Shown one piece after another: positions 7,610 through 15,151 of a stretch of DNA of 64,000 bases. Position 1 is the first letter of the stretch, and every line of letters begins with the position of its first letter. The stretch is from Streptomyces sp. R21 (GTDB lineage Bacteria > Actinomycetota > Actinomycetes > Streptomycetales > Streptomycetaceae). Location: NCBI RefSeq assembly GCF_041051975.1, contig NZ_CP163435.1:3162001-3226000 (forward strand). Direction: 5' to 3'. The notes below the pieces were generated by a model that was not told the DNA's origin, searched no databases, and saw only the letters and a list, made by a program, of their open reading frames with translations. The position numbers and the translations under genes were made by a program.

Positions 7610-9199
7610 TTACTGCGGGGGGTTGCCGTGCTTGCGGGAGGGCAGGTCGGCGTGCTTGGTGTGCAGCATCGCCAGGGACTTGATCAGCACCTCGCGGGTC
7701 TCGGCGGGGTCGATGACGTCGTCGACCAGGCCGCGCTCGGCCGCGTAGTACGGGTGCATGAGCTCCGCCTTGTACTCCTTGACCATGCGCACGCGCATCG
7801 CCTCGGAGTCCTCGGCCTCGGCGATCTGCCGCCGGAAGATGACGTTGGCGGCACCCTCGGCGCCCATCACGGCGATCTCGTTCGTCGGCCAGGCGTAGGT
7901 GAGGTCCGCGCCGATGGACTGGCTGTCCATGACGATGTAGGCACCTCCGTACGCCTTCCGGAGAATCAGCGAGATCCGCGGCACGGTCGCGTTGCAGTAG
8001 GCGTAGAGCAGCTTGGCGCCGTGCCGGATGATCCCGCCGTGCTCCTGGTCCACCCCCGGAAGGAAGCCGGGGACATCCAGCAGCGTGACGATCGGGATGT
8101 TAAAAGCGTCACACATCTGGACAAAGCGCGCAGCTTTTTCCGATGCCTCGATGTCCAGGACACCGGCCAGCGACTGGGGCTGGTTGGCGACGATGCCGAC
8201 CACCTGGCCGTCGAGGCGGGCCAGCGCGCAGATGATGTTGCGGGCCCAACGCTCGTGGATCTCAAGGTAGTCGCCGTCGTCGACGAGCTCCTCGATGACC
8301 TTGGTCATGTCGTAGGGACGGTTGCCGTCCGCGGGGACGAGGTCGAGGAGGACGTCGCTACGGCGATCGACCGGGTCCTCGCTCGCCACGCGGGGCGGGT
8401 TCTCGCGGTTGTTCTGCGGGAGCATCGCGAGGAGGTAGCGCACCTCGGCGATGCAGGTCTCCTCGTCGTCGTACGCGAAGTGCGCGACGCCGGAGGTCTC
8501 GGCGTGCACGTCGGCGCCGCCCAGCCCGTTCTGGGTGATCTCCTCACCGGTGACCGCCTTGACGACGTCCGGGCCGGTGATGAACATCTGCGAGGTCTCA
8601 CGGACCATGAACACGAAGTCCGTGAGGGCGGGTGAGTAGGCCGCGCCGCCCGCGCACGGGCCGAGCATCACGCTGATCTGCGGGATGACACCGGAGGCGC
8701 GGGTGTTGCGCTGGAAGATACCGCCGTAGCCGGCCAGCGCCGAGACGCCCTCCTGGATACGGGCACCGGCGCCGTCGTTCAGGGAGACCAGCGGGGCACC
8801 GGCCGCGATGGCCATGTCCATGATCTTGTGGATCTTCGTGGCGTGGGCCTCGCCCAGCGCGCCGCCGAAGATGCGGAAGTCGTGGGCGTAGACGAAGACC
8901 GTGCGGCCCTCCACCGTGCCCCAGCCGGTGATCACACCGTCGGTGTACGGCTTCTTCGCCTCCAGGCCGAAGCCTGTGGCGCGATGCCGGCGCAGCTGCT
9001 CGACCTCCTGGAACGAGCCGGCGTCCAGCAGCAGCTCGATGCGCTCGCGGGCGGTCAGCTTGCCCTTGGCGTGCTGGGCCGCGGTCGCCTTCTCGCTGGG
9101 GCCTCGCAGCGCCTCCGCGCGGATCGCGTGCAGTTCGGCAACGCGCCCGCGTGCGTCCGTCGGTTCGCCTGTGGGTCCAGCCTCGTCCAAAACGGTCAT
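7610..9199 (-). CDS. accB: Acyl-CoA carboxylase carboxyltransferase (beta) subunit
   Basis: A 529-residue carboxyltransferase that moves CO2 from carboxybiotin of the alpha subunit to acetyl-, propionyl- or related CoA, giving malonyl- or methylmalonyl-CoA for fatty acid and polyketide synthesis. Length and motifs are standard (NDGAGARIQEG, GPCAGGAAYSPALTDF, VPGFLPG, LRKAYGGAYIVM). The residue after GGAY is Ile422; at this place PccB-type enzymes carry Asp and AccB-type enzymes Ile, so the sequence supports AccB. ATG start chosen at 9199 from family alignment (MTVLDEA). accE follows in the same direction. Confidence 0.93.
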   Translation of the reverse strand: MTVLDEAGPTGEPTDARGRVAELHAIRAEALRGPSEKATAAQHAKGKLTARERIELLLDAGSFQEVEQLRRHRATGFGLEAKKPYTDGVITGWGTVEGRTVFVYAHDFRIFGGALGEAHATKIHKIMDMAIAAGAPLVSLNDGAGARIQEGVSALAGYGGIFQRNTRASGVIPQISVMLGPCAGGAAYSPALTDFVFMVRETSQMFITGPDVVKAVTGEEITQNGLGGADVHAETSGVAHFAYDDEETCIAEVRYLLAMLPQNNRENPPRVASEDPVDRRSDVLLDLVPADGNRPYDMTKVIEELVDDGDYLEIHERWARNIICALARLDGQVVGIVANQPQSLAGVLDIEASEKAARFVQMCDAFNIPIVTLLDVPGFLPGVDQEHGGIIRHGAKLLYAYCNATVPRISLILRKAYGGAYIVMDSQSIGADLTYAWPTNEIAVMGAEGAANVIFRRQIAEAEDSEAMRVRMVKEYKAELMHPYYAAERGLVDDVIDPAETREVLIKSLAMLHTKHADLPSRKHGNPPQ

Positions 9200-9353
9200 G
9201 TAGCGACCTTACGAAGTCCACCAAGGAAAGCGGCCCGTCGACTCCGTACAGTCTCCGACCCGTTTTCCTGGTAGCCCTGAACAGAACCTCGATGACATGC
9301 AGGCGATCTGACTGCTCAGGGGGCCTCTGGCTTGTAGAGGTCTCACAAACTCG

Positions 9354-11756
9354 TCACCTGAGAGCCACCTCACATTCGTGCGTGGCGCATGCCATCCCCG
9401 GGGTGACGCGCAGTTTCAGCCGACGGCCGAGGGCGGTCACTTCGACGGTCGGATCGGCGCACAGGAGGGCTCGTACGGGATGATCCCAGACGATCTCCAG
9501 AGGCTCCCCGGTCCGCGGAGGCTCGCTCACACAGACGGTAGCGGTGCGCCCCCTGCGCCGTACGAGCACGCTCGCCCCGGCCGTGGCGCTCAGCGGTCCC
9601 GCCGTACCGGCCGTCCAGAAGTTCGCGGCCGTCAGTCCCAGCCGGCCCACGTGGACAGCCTGGCGGTGGGCGTCATTGGCAAGGACGGACAGCCAGTCGC
9701 GGTCGGCGGCACGGGCCGCGACCGCGCGACGGGTCGCGCCGGGCATCAGGACGTAGGCGTACGTCGCGTCGACAGGGTCCGCGCCATGGTCCAGCCAGAG
9801 CGTCTGCCAGCGCCGGGTGCGCCGCTCGGTGGTGCTGGTGGTGTTGATGTCGGACCAGGCGCCGGTGCGGTCCTCGCGGAGAGTGTGGAGGGTCGCCATA
9901 TCGCCCGGTTCCGGGAAGAGCCAGCCGCCGTGGCCTTGCAGGTGGGCCCAATCCGGACCTCGTACGAAGGCCGGGGTGCCGTCCTCGCCCAGGTTGCGGT
10001 TGTCGACGACCGTCTCGACGGGCACCCCGTCGGTGGCGGTGATCCCCGCGCCCAGGCAGATCAGCGCGTCGTCGACGCAGAACCATGACTTGCGGGCCTC
10101 CAGCGTGGAGCCGAGCCCCTTGAGGTGCTGGCCGATCGCCGCGCAGGTGCCGTCCGTCGTACCGCCGACCCATCGCACGTCCGGCTTGGGCTCACCCCAC
10201 TCGCCGCCCGCTTTGTCGGCAAGTCGCTTGGTGGACACGGTTGTCCCGGGCAGCCGGTACCAGTCGACGGTCGGCCAGAACCAGTCGGTGTACTGGCCGC
10301 CGCCCGAGCCATTCGAGCCATCCCGGCCATCCGAATCGTTCGGGCCATCCGAGTCATTCGGCCCGTTCGACCCTCTCGGCCACCAGAGCAGCATCCCGGC
10401 GCCGGTGTGCCAGCCGCGCGGGTTCTCGCCGTTGCCGCATTCATAGTGCGCGATGCGGTCGCTCGCCATGGAGAGGTTCGCGGCGAAGCCCGAGCCGCGG
10501 TGCACCGCGCGGTCCATGGCCGCGAACAGATGGTGGCCGACGGGTTCGGAGGTCGCCGCGACGGCCGAGTCGGCGACGGTGTGCAGCCGCGCGAGGTCGG
10601 CGACGCCGAACTGGGCGGCCGTGAGGATCGGCGTCACCGTGTCCCGCTCGATCCACCCCTTGATCCGCCCCTGCCAGCGCTCGCGCTCGGCCGCGCTCGC
10701 GCCCTGGGCGAGCAGCGCGATCGCGGCGATCAGCCCCTGCCCGTGGAAGTGGTCGCTGCGCATCACGTGGAGGTCGTCGCTCTTCAGGTAACCCCGGCTG
10801 ATGGCACGCCCGTTGACGCTGTCCATCACCAGTCCGTCGTGGATGAGGGGCGCGTACGCGTGCTCGACGCTGTCCAGGACGAGCTGCCGGTTCGGGTCGG
10901 CCACCTCCCACGCCGACCCGGTGAGCAGCGCGAAGAGCCGCCCGAGCCCGTCGAGCATGACCTGCCCGTACGTCCCCGAGTAGGCGACCCAGGTGTGCTG
11001 CACGAACGACCCGTCCGCGTAGAGCCCGTCGCCCGTCGTGACGTACGGGAAGACCGGCGAGAGGGCGTCACGGGCGAGGGCGATCTTGTCGGGGGCTCGG
11101 CCGAGGATGCCGCGGAGGGCGACGGACCGGCAGAGGTCGACGCGGTTGGCGCCGGTGGAGGTGCCGGAGTAGTCGCTGAGCATGGCGTCGGGGACGAAGT
11201 GGTCGACGGCGGCGCAGGCGGCGGCCCGCCGGGGGTCGGTGAGGTCGTCGTGGAGGGCGGCGACGATGTCCATGAGCAGGCGGGGGCTGCCGATCTGCCA
11301 TTCCCACCAGTTGCCGTAGCGGGTGGTGGAGGGGTTGTAGACCGTCGCGGAGAGGTGGTCGAGGCCGGTGAGGACGTCCGCGAGGAGGGAGCCGTCACCC
11401 GTCGAGCCCGTGCCCTCCTGCACATACGCCTGCGTCATCGTCCACAGCCTGCTGTAGCTCTGGGTGATGCCCGCGGGCGGATCGAAGGGGTAGCCCGGCC
11501 AGAGGGAGGTGCCCGTCGGGGCCATGGTGGCGCTGAAGCCGCGGGCGAGTTCACCGGTCTGGCGGAGGCGGGTGGCGTACGGCTCGGCGGCCGGGTCATA
11601 GCCGGCGCCGAGGGCGATCTCCAGCCAACGGCGCCGGAGGGTGTCGTACGCGTCTTCGTCGCCGTCGTCGGCGGCGTTTGCGGGTGGAGGCGGGGCGAGC
11701 GCTGCCACGAGGACGGCGGACAGGAGGAACGTGCGGCGCGTGGGAGTCATGTTCAT
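9354..11756 (-). CDS. Polysaccharide lyase family 8 (hyaluronate/chondroitin/xanthan lyase type), secreted
   Basis: About 800 residues. A twin-arginine signal (TPTRRTFLLSAVLVAALA, cleavage near ANA-AD) directs export. The N-terminal alpha/alpha toroid has the family signatures NWWEWQIG (149-156), TGANRVDL with candidate catalytic Asn204, and DGSFVQHTWVAYSGTY with His254 and Tyr263; the Asn-His-Tyr spacing (50 and 9) equals that of the characterised hyaluronate lyase triad. Later come NPRGWHTGAGMLLWW and WPTVDWYRLPGTT, typical of the central beta domain. Beta-elimination of an uronic-acid polymer is expected; the exact substrate cannot be read. An acidic low-complexity insert of repeated GPNDSD units (DNA about 10302-10374) interrupts the domain. 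ATG at 11750 is an alternative start. Confidence 0.87.
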   Translation of the reverse strand: MNMTPTRRTFLLSAVLVAALAPPPPANAADDGDEDAYDTLRRRWLEIALGAGYDPAAEPYATRLRQTGELARGFSATMAPTGTSLWPGYPFDPPAGITQSYSRLWTMTQAYVQEGTGSTGDGSLLADVLTGLDHLSATVYNPSTTRYGNWWEWQIGSPRLLMDIVAALHDDLTDPRRAAACAAVDHFVPDAMLSDYSGTSTGANRVDLCRSVALRGILGRAPDKIALARDALSPVFPYVTTGDGLYADGSFVQHTWVAYSGTYGQVMLDGLGRLFALLTGSAWEVADPNRQLVLDSVEHAYAPLIHDGLVMDSVNGRAISRGYLKSDDLHVMRSDHFHGQGLIAAIALLAQGASAAERERWQGRIKGWIERDTVTPILTAAQFGVADLARLHTVADSAVAATSEPVGHHLFAAMDRAVHRGSGFAANLSMASDRIAHYECGNGENPRGWHTGAGMLLWWPRGSNGPNDSDGPNDSDGRDGSNGSGGGQYTDWFWPTVDWYRLPGTTVSTKRLADKAGGEWGEPKPDVRWVGGTTDGTCAAIGQHLKGLGSTLEARKSWFCVDDALICLGAGITATDGVPVETVVDNRNLGEDGTPAFVRGPDWAHLQGHGGWLFPEPGDMATLHTLREDRTGAWSDINTTSTTERRTRRWQTLWLDHGADPVDATYAYVLMPGATRRAVAARAADRDWLSVLANDAHRQAVHVGRLGLTAANFWTAGTAGPLSATAGASVLVRRRGRTATVCVSEPPRTGEPLEIVWDHPVRALLCADPTVEVTALGRRLKLRVTPGMACATHECEVALR

Positions 11757-11929
11757 GCCGTCTATCAGCGTTCGCGAGCACCCGCCAGGGGGCGGATGGA
11801 AGGGCATCAAGGGGCAGGCCAGGAGGTCACCGGGAAGCGAGCAAGGAGGACTCACCGTAACGTCGTGAACACACTGCGGATGATGTTGAACATTGAACGG
11901 AATAGGTCTACGGTGTTCCTCGTTGACCT

Positions 11930-11943
11930 CGTTGAAACTTCAA
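11930..11943. promoter_or_regulatory. Candidate MarR/TetR-type operator upstream of the YceI gene
   Basis: Perfect inverted repeat GTTGAA-AC-TTCAAC in the 277-base divergent region between the PL8 lyase and the YceI gene. Two related half-sites (GTTGAACATTGAAC, 11885-11898) lie just upstream. TTGAA/TTCAA spacing of this kind is common for MarR-family operators; the cognate regulator is not identified. Confidence 0.5.
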
Positions 11944-12033
11944 CAGATCCGGTGAGCTCCACTTCCACCGGACCGACAGACCCGCAGCCGCGGCTTCCCG
12001 ACGAATCCGCGACCCGTCCCCAAGGAGCACGTC

Positions 12034-12651
12034 ATGGGCATCTTCGGCCGCAAGACCACCGACACCCCCGCCACCGCCACCGCCACGGCCCCCGCCGCCG
12101 TGAACCCCGACCTGGCGGCGCTGACCGGCGACTACACGATCGACCCGTCGCACACGACGATCGGCTTCGTCGCCCGCCACGCCATGGTCACCAACGTCAA
12201 GGGCAGCTTCAAGGACCTCACCGGCACCCTGCACCTGGACGGCTCGGACCCGTCGCAGTCGACCGCCACGATCGACGTCCAGATGGACAGCATCGAGACG
12301 GGCTCCGCGGACCGTGACGGCCACCTCAAGAGCTCCGACTTCTTCAAGACGGACGAGTTCCCGACGATGACCTTCGTCTCGACCAAGGCCGAGGCCCTGG
12401 GCGGCGACGACTACCGGATCACCGGTGACCTGTCGATCCTCGGCACCACGAAGCAGCTCAGCATCGACCTGGAGTTCAACGGCTCGGCCAAGGACCCGTT
12501 CGGCAACGAGCGCGTCGGCTTCGAGGGCAAGGCGGAGATCCTGCGCTCCGAGTGGGGCCTCACCTGGAACGCCGCGCTGGAGACGGGCGGCGTCCTGGTC
12601 TCCGACAAGATCAAGCTGAACTTCGACATCTCGGCGATCAAGAACGCCTGA
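12034..12651 (+). CDS. YceI-family lipocalin-like protein
   Basis: A 205-residue protein of the YceI family, whose lipocalin-like barrel binds isoprenoid-type lipids. Signatures: GDYTIDPSHTTIGFVARHAMV, VKGSF.DL.GTLHLDG, the SSDFFKTDEFPTMTFVS block and a KIKLNFDISA end. The first ~28 residues are Ala/Thr/Pro-rich without a clear hydrophobic signal, so it is probably cytoplasmic. ATG at 12034 follows AAGGAG at good spacing. Expression may be controlled through the inverted repeat at 11930. A 9-copy 7-bp repeat begins five bases after its stop. Confidence 0.92.
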   Translation: MGIFGRKTTDTPATATATAPAAVNPDLAALTGDYTIDPSHTTIGFVARHAMVTNVKGSFKDLTGTLHLDGSDPSQSTATIDVQMDSIETGSADRDGHLKSSDFFKTDEFPTMTFVSTKAEALGGDDYRITGDLSILGTTKQLSIDLEFNGSAKDPFGNERVGFEGKAEILRSEWGLTWNAALETGGVLVSDKIKLNFDISAIKNA

Positions 12652-12655
12652 CGCC

Positions 12656-12718
12656 CTTCCGGCTTCCGGCTTCCGGCTTCCGGCTTCCGGCTTCCGGCTT
12701 CCGGCTTCCGGCTTCCGG
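12656..12718. repeat. Nine perfect tandem copies of CTTCCGG
   Basis: Unit of 7 bp repeated nine times without a mismatch, then two bases of a tenth copy. Begins five bases after the YceI stop codon. The number of copies is a likely source of strain-to-strain length change. Confidence 0.97.
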
Positions 12719-12748
12719 CTGAGTCTGCGGCACCTTTCGGTTGCCCCC

Positions 12749-12796
12749 TGAGCGCGCCCGCCCTCGTACTCCCCCGTGTCGGAGGGCGGGCGCTCA
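12749..12796 (+). terminator. Hairpin terminator downstream of the YceI gene
   Basis: Arms TGAGCGC..CCGCCCTC (12749-12765) and GAGGGCGGGCGCTCA (12782-12796): 15 bp paired with one 2-base bulge and a 16-base loop. No strong T-run, as is usual in this group. Confidence 0.65.
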
Positions 12797-13072
12797 GTCA
12801 TGTCCCGCCGCGAGTGTCCGGTGCGGTTCGGTGCGTTGCCGCGACTACGTCATGTCTGGTCCGATCGCGACCGCGTGATGCGTTCTCACGACAACGTCAG
12901 GTGCGGTCACGACCGCCCCTGACCGAGTACGACCGAGCGTGACCAGCCGGAACTGCTGTGCGCTGCCTGCGCGTGTGCCTGGGCAACAACGTCCGTCCGT
13001 ACGGCCGTTGAGCCACTCCCCACATGCGCCCCTGCCGATGGGGCCGAGGGACTCCATATTCAGGAGGCGCGG

Positions 13073-13711
13073 ATGAGCACCAAGACAGGACCCCAGCGGT
13101 ATCCCGGCGCGAGCCGGTCGCACTGGTACCAGGACCACTTCGGCGGCGCGGCGATGGAGGTCAACGTCGTCGTCCTGCACACCACCGAGGGCCACAACCT
13201 GCCGGGCTACGGCGGCGGATCCTCGGCACCCAACCTCACGGCCGTGCCCGACCTGGCCGCCAAGAAGCTCAAGTGGTTCCAGCACTTCGACATCGAGGTG
13301 TCCTCACGGGCGTTGAAGAACCACCGGGGCGGCGTCGAGACCAACACCCTGAACGTCTGCCAGGTCGAACTGGTCGGCACCTGCGACCCCAAGGCGCACA
13401 CCGAGTGGAAGAACGCGGGCCAGAACCACATCTACTGGCCGCAGGCTCCCGCATGGGCTCTCCTGGAGGTCGCCCGCTTCCTGGCCTGGATGCACCGCGA
13501 ACACCATGTCCCCCTGACGGGGCCGGACTTGTGGCCCGCATACCCGAAGTCGGCGGGCAACCAGAGCGGCCAGCGGATGAGCGGCGCGGCCTGGAACGCG
13601 TTCAAGGGAATCTGCGGCCACACCCACGTCCCCGAAAACGATCACGGAGACCCCGGGGCGATCGACTTCCATGGGCTGATCTCCTTCGCCAAGGGCGAGC
13701 TGACCGGCTGA
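13073..13711 (+). CDS. N-acetylmuramoyl-L-alanine amidase (PGRP/amidase_2-like)
   Basis: A 212-residue amidase-like protein with no signal peptide. Zinc-ligand candidates sit in VVLHTTEGHNLP near the N-terminus and in GHTHVPENDHGDPGAIDF near the C-terminus, the arrangement seen in phage-lysin and peptidoglycan-recognition amidases that cut the MurNAc-L-Ala bond. A good AGGAGG precedes the ATG at 13073. Absence of an export signal suggests either a holin-dependent or lysis-linked role, or a cargo of a non-classical route; no phage genes surround it. Its stop lies in a 12-bp tandem duplication. Confidence 0.8.
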   Translation: MSTKTGPQRYPGASRSHWYQDHFGGAAMEVNVVVLHTTEGHNLPGYGGGSSAPNLTAVPDLAAKKLKWFQHFDIEVSSRALKNHRGGVETNTLNVCQVELVGTCDPKAHTEWKNAGQNHIYWPQAPAWALLEVARFLAWMHREHHVPLTGPDLWPAYPKSAGNQSGQRMSGAAWNAFKGICGHTHVPENDHGDPGAIDFHGLISFAKGELTG

Positions 13712-13731
13712 GAACGGCACTGAGAACGGCA
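13708..13731. repeat. 12-bp tandem duplication spanning the amidase stop codon
   Basis: CTGAGAACGGCA twice in tandem (13708-13719, 13720-13731) followed by CTGAA. The first copy contains the stop TGA (13709-13711). Confidence 0.9.
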
Positions 13732-13778
13732 CTGAATATCCCGGTGCGGAGCACGGGCGGCGCGGTTAGCCTCCGGGC

Positions 13779-14270
13779 ATGAACTGGTTGCCTGCCGAGT
13801 TTGTTCATCCTGTACATGTCGAGGTGCCCGGGGGGTATCACCTGCGGCCGATCAGTGGGGACGACGCCGCGATCGACTACCCCGCGGTGATGGGGTCACG
13901 GGAGCGGCTGTGGGCGATTTTCGGGGAGGCGTGGGGGTGGCCTGCCGCGAGCATCACCTTTGAGGCCAACAAGGCTGATCTGGAGCGGCACGCGGTGGAG
14001 ATCGCTGCTCATGAGTCCTTCAACTACGTCTTGTTCGATGAGGCGGAGACGGTCGAGTACGGATGTGTGTACATCGACCCGCCGGAGAAGACCGGTGCCG
14101 ATGGCGAGATCTCGTGGTGGGTCGTGGACGAAGCCGTCGGGAGTGAGCTGGAGCGGGAGTTGGACCTGCTCGTACCCCGGTGGATCGGTGAGGCGTGGCC
14201 CTTCGAGCGGCCTCGGTTCATCGGGCGTGATCTGTCGTGGAAGGAGTGGCTGGCGCTGCCCGACGCGTAG
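13779..14270 (+). CDS. GNAT-like N-acetyltransferase
   Basis: A 163-residue protein that looks like a GNAT acyltransferase: an HLRPISGDDAAIDYPAVM N-terminal block and a central strand around FNYVLFDEAETVEYGCVYIDPPE leading to the acetyl-CoA-binding part. The classical Q/RxxGxG/A loop is not obvious, so the fold is inferred from overall pattern and activity is uncertain. ATG at 13779 gives a natural start. It runs toward the ABC transporter operon on the opposite strand. Confidence 0.6.
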   Translation: MNWLPAEFVHPVHVEVPGGYHLRPISGDDAAIDYPAVMGSRERLWAIFGEAWGWPAASITFEANKADLERHAVEIAAHESFNYVLFDEAETVEYGCVYIDPPEKTGADGEISWWVVDEAVGSELERELDLLVPRWIGEAWPFERPRFIGRDLSWKEWLALPDA

Positions 14271-14362
14271 CCGGACGCAGATCCGGACTCGGACTGAAGG
14301 TGTTGCAGGACGGCACCGTCTGTCTTCACGCGTCTCTTCACGCACCTCGTCCGCACGCCTCC

Positions 14363-15151
14363 TCACGCGTCGCGTGTCCTGAAGAGCACTCCTCCGGCGA
14401 TCAGCAGTCCCATGGCGTACGCCGCCAGGACGCCCAGACCCGGCCAGGGGCCGATCGGCAGACGGGCGAGGTTGCGGGTTGCCTGGATGGACAGGCCGGC
14501 CGGCATCGGTGCCCAGCGTTCGACGCGGTCCTTCCAGGTCGGGGAGGCCAGCAGGTCGGCCAGGAGCGGGGTGATGTACAGCAGGCCGAGGCCGGCTGTG
14601 ATGGCGCCCGCGCTGTCCCGTAGCAGGGCGGCGAGGCCCAGGCCCAGGACGGCTATGAGCATCAGGAGAAGGACGGAGCCGAAGGCCGCGCGGAGCGTGG
14701 TGGTGTCGGTGGGGGACAGCGGCGGGTAGCCCTCCTTCGTCGTGAAGCCGTTGCCGGGGAGGATCAGGCGGCCCGCCAGGAGAGAGGCCGCGACCGCGAG
14801 CGTGCCCGCCACTGCCGTCACCGCGGCCAGTACCGCCGCCTTGGACGCCAGGACCTTCGGGCGGTGGGGTATCGCCGTGAGCGTCGTACGGATCGTGCCT
14901 GTGCCGTACTCCGCGCCGATCGACAGCGCGCCGAGGATCAGCACCGTCGCCTGGCCCAGCCAGATGCCCGTCAGGCTCAGCTTCACCGTGTCCTCGTGGC
15001 AGGCCGCGGCCGACGGACAGACGTGGGTGGTCACGGAGGACAGGGCGGCCGCGCCCACCGCGAGCGTCATCACGACGGTCGCCGTCAGAAGCCACCAAGT
15101 GCTGGGCAGCGTACGGAGTTTGGTCCACTCGGCGTGGACGGCCCGCTTCAC
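14363..15151 (-). CDS. ABC-2 type transporter permease
   Basis: A 262-residue integral membrane protein with about six hydrophobic segments and the ABC-2 export-permease opening HAEWTKLRTLPSTWWLL, followed by the family block GTIRTTLTAIPHRPKVLASK. GTG at 15151 is chosen because it overlaps the upstream stop as GTGA and has GGAGGG seven bases before it. Third gene of a three-gene operon (ATPase, large permease, this permease). The substrate is unknown; divergent histidine kinase and response regulator genes suggest induction by envelope stress or a peptide/antibiotic. Confidence 0.85.
   Translation of the reverse strand: MKRAVHAEWTKLRTLPSTWWLLTATVVMTLAVGAAALSSVTTHVCPSAAACHEDTVKLSLTGIWLGQATVLILGALSIGAEYGTGTIRTTLTAIPHRPKVLASKAAVLAAVTAVAGTLAVAASLLAGRLILPGNGFTTKEGYPPLSPTDTTTLRAAFGSVLLLMLIAVLGLGLAALLRDSAGAITAGLGLLYITPLLADLLASPTWKDRVERWAPMPAGLSIQATRNLARLPIGPWPGLGVLAAYAMGLLIAGGVLFRTRDA

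Larger units (their letters stand above)
12652..13072. other. Intergenic region between yceI-type gene and amidase
   Basis: 421 bases with no supported gene. Contains the CTTCCGG array (12656-12718), a terminator-like hairpin (12749-12796), then about 270 bases that must include the amidase promoter. Nothing else with clear structure was seen in 12800-13072 apart from the AGGAGG ribosome site at 13062-13067. Confidence 0.6.

Noticed and set aside
10125..12317. A 730-codon plus-strand open frame opposite the PL8 lyase gene
   Set aside because: No domain and shadow-like composition; it would also cover the yceI promoter and start.
12844..13285. Minus-strand 146-codon frame before the amidase
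   Set aside because: Lies partly antisense to the amidase and shows no family pattern or ribosome site.
13073..13711. Prophage remnant around the amidase
   Set aside because: No integrase, structural, holin or attachment-site sequence nearby; neighbours are ordinary chromosomal genes.
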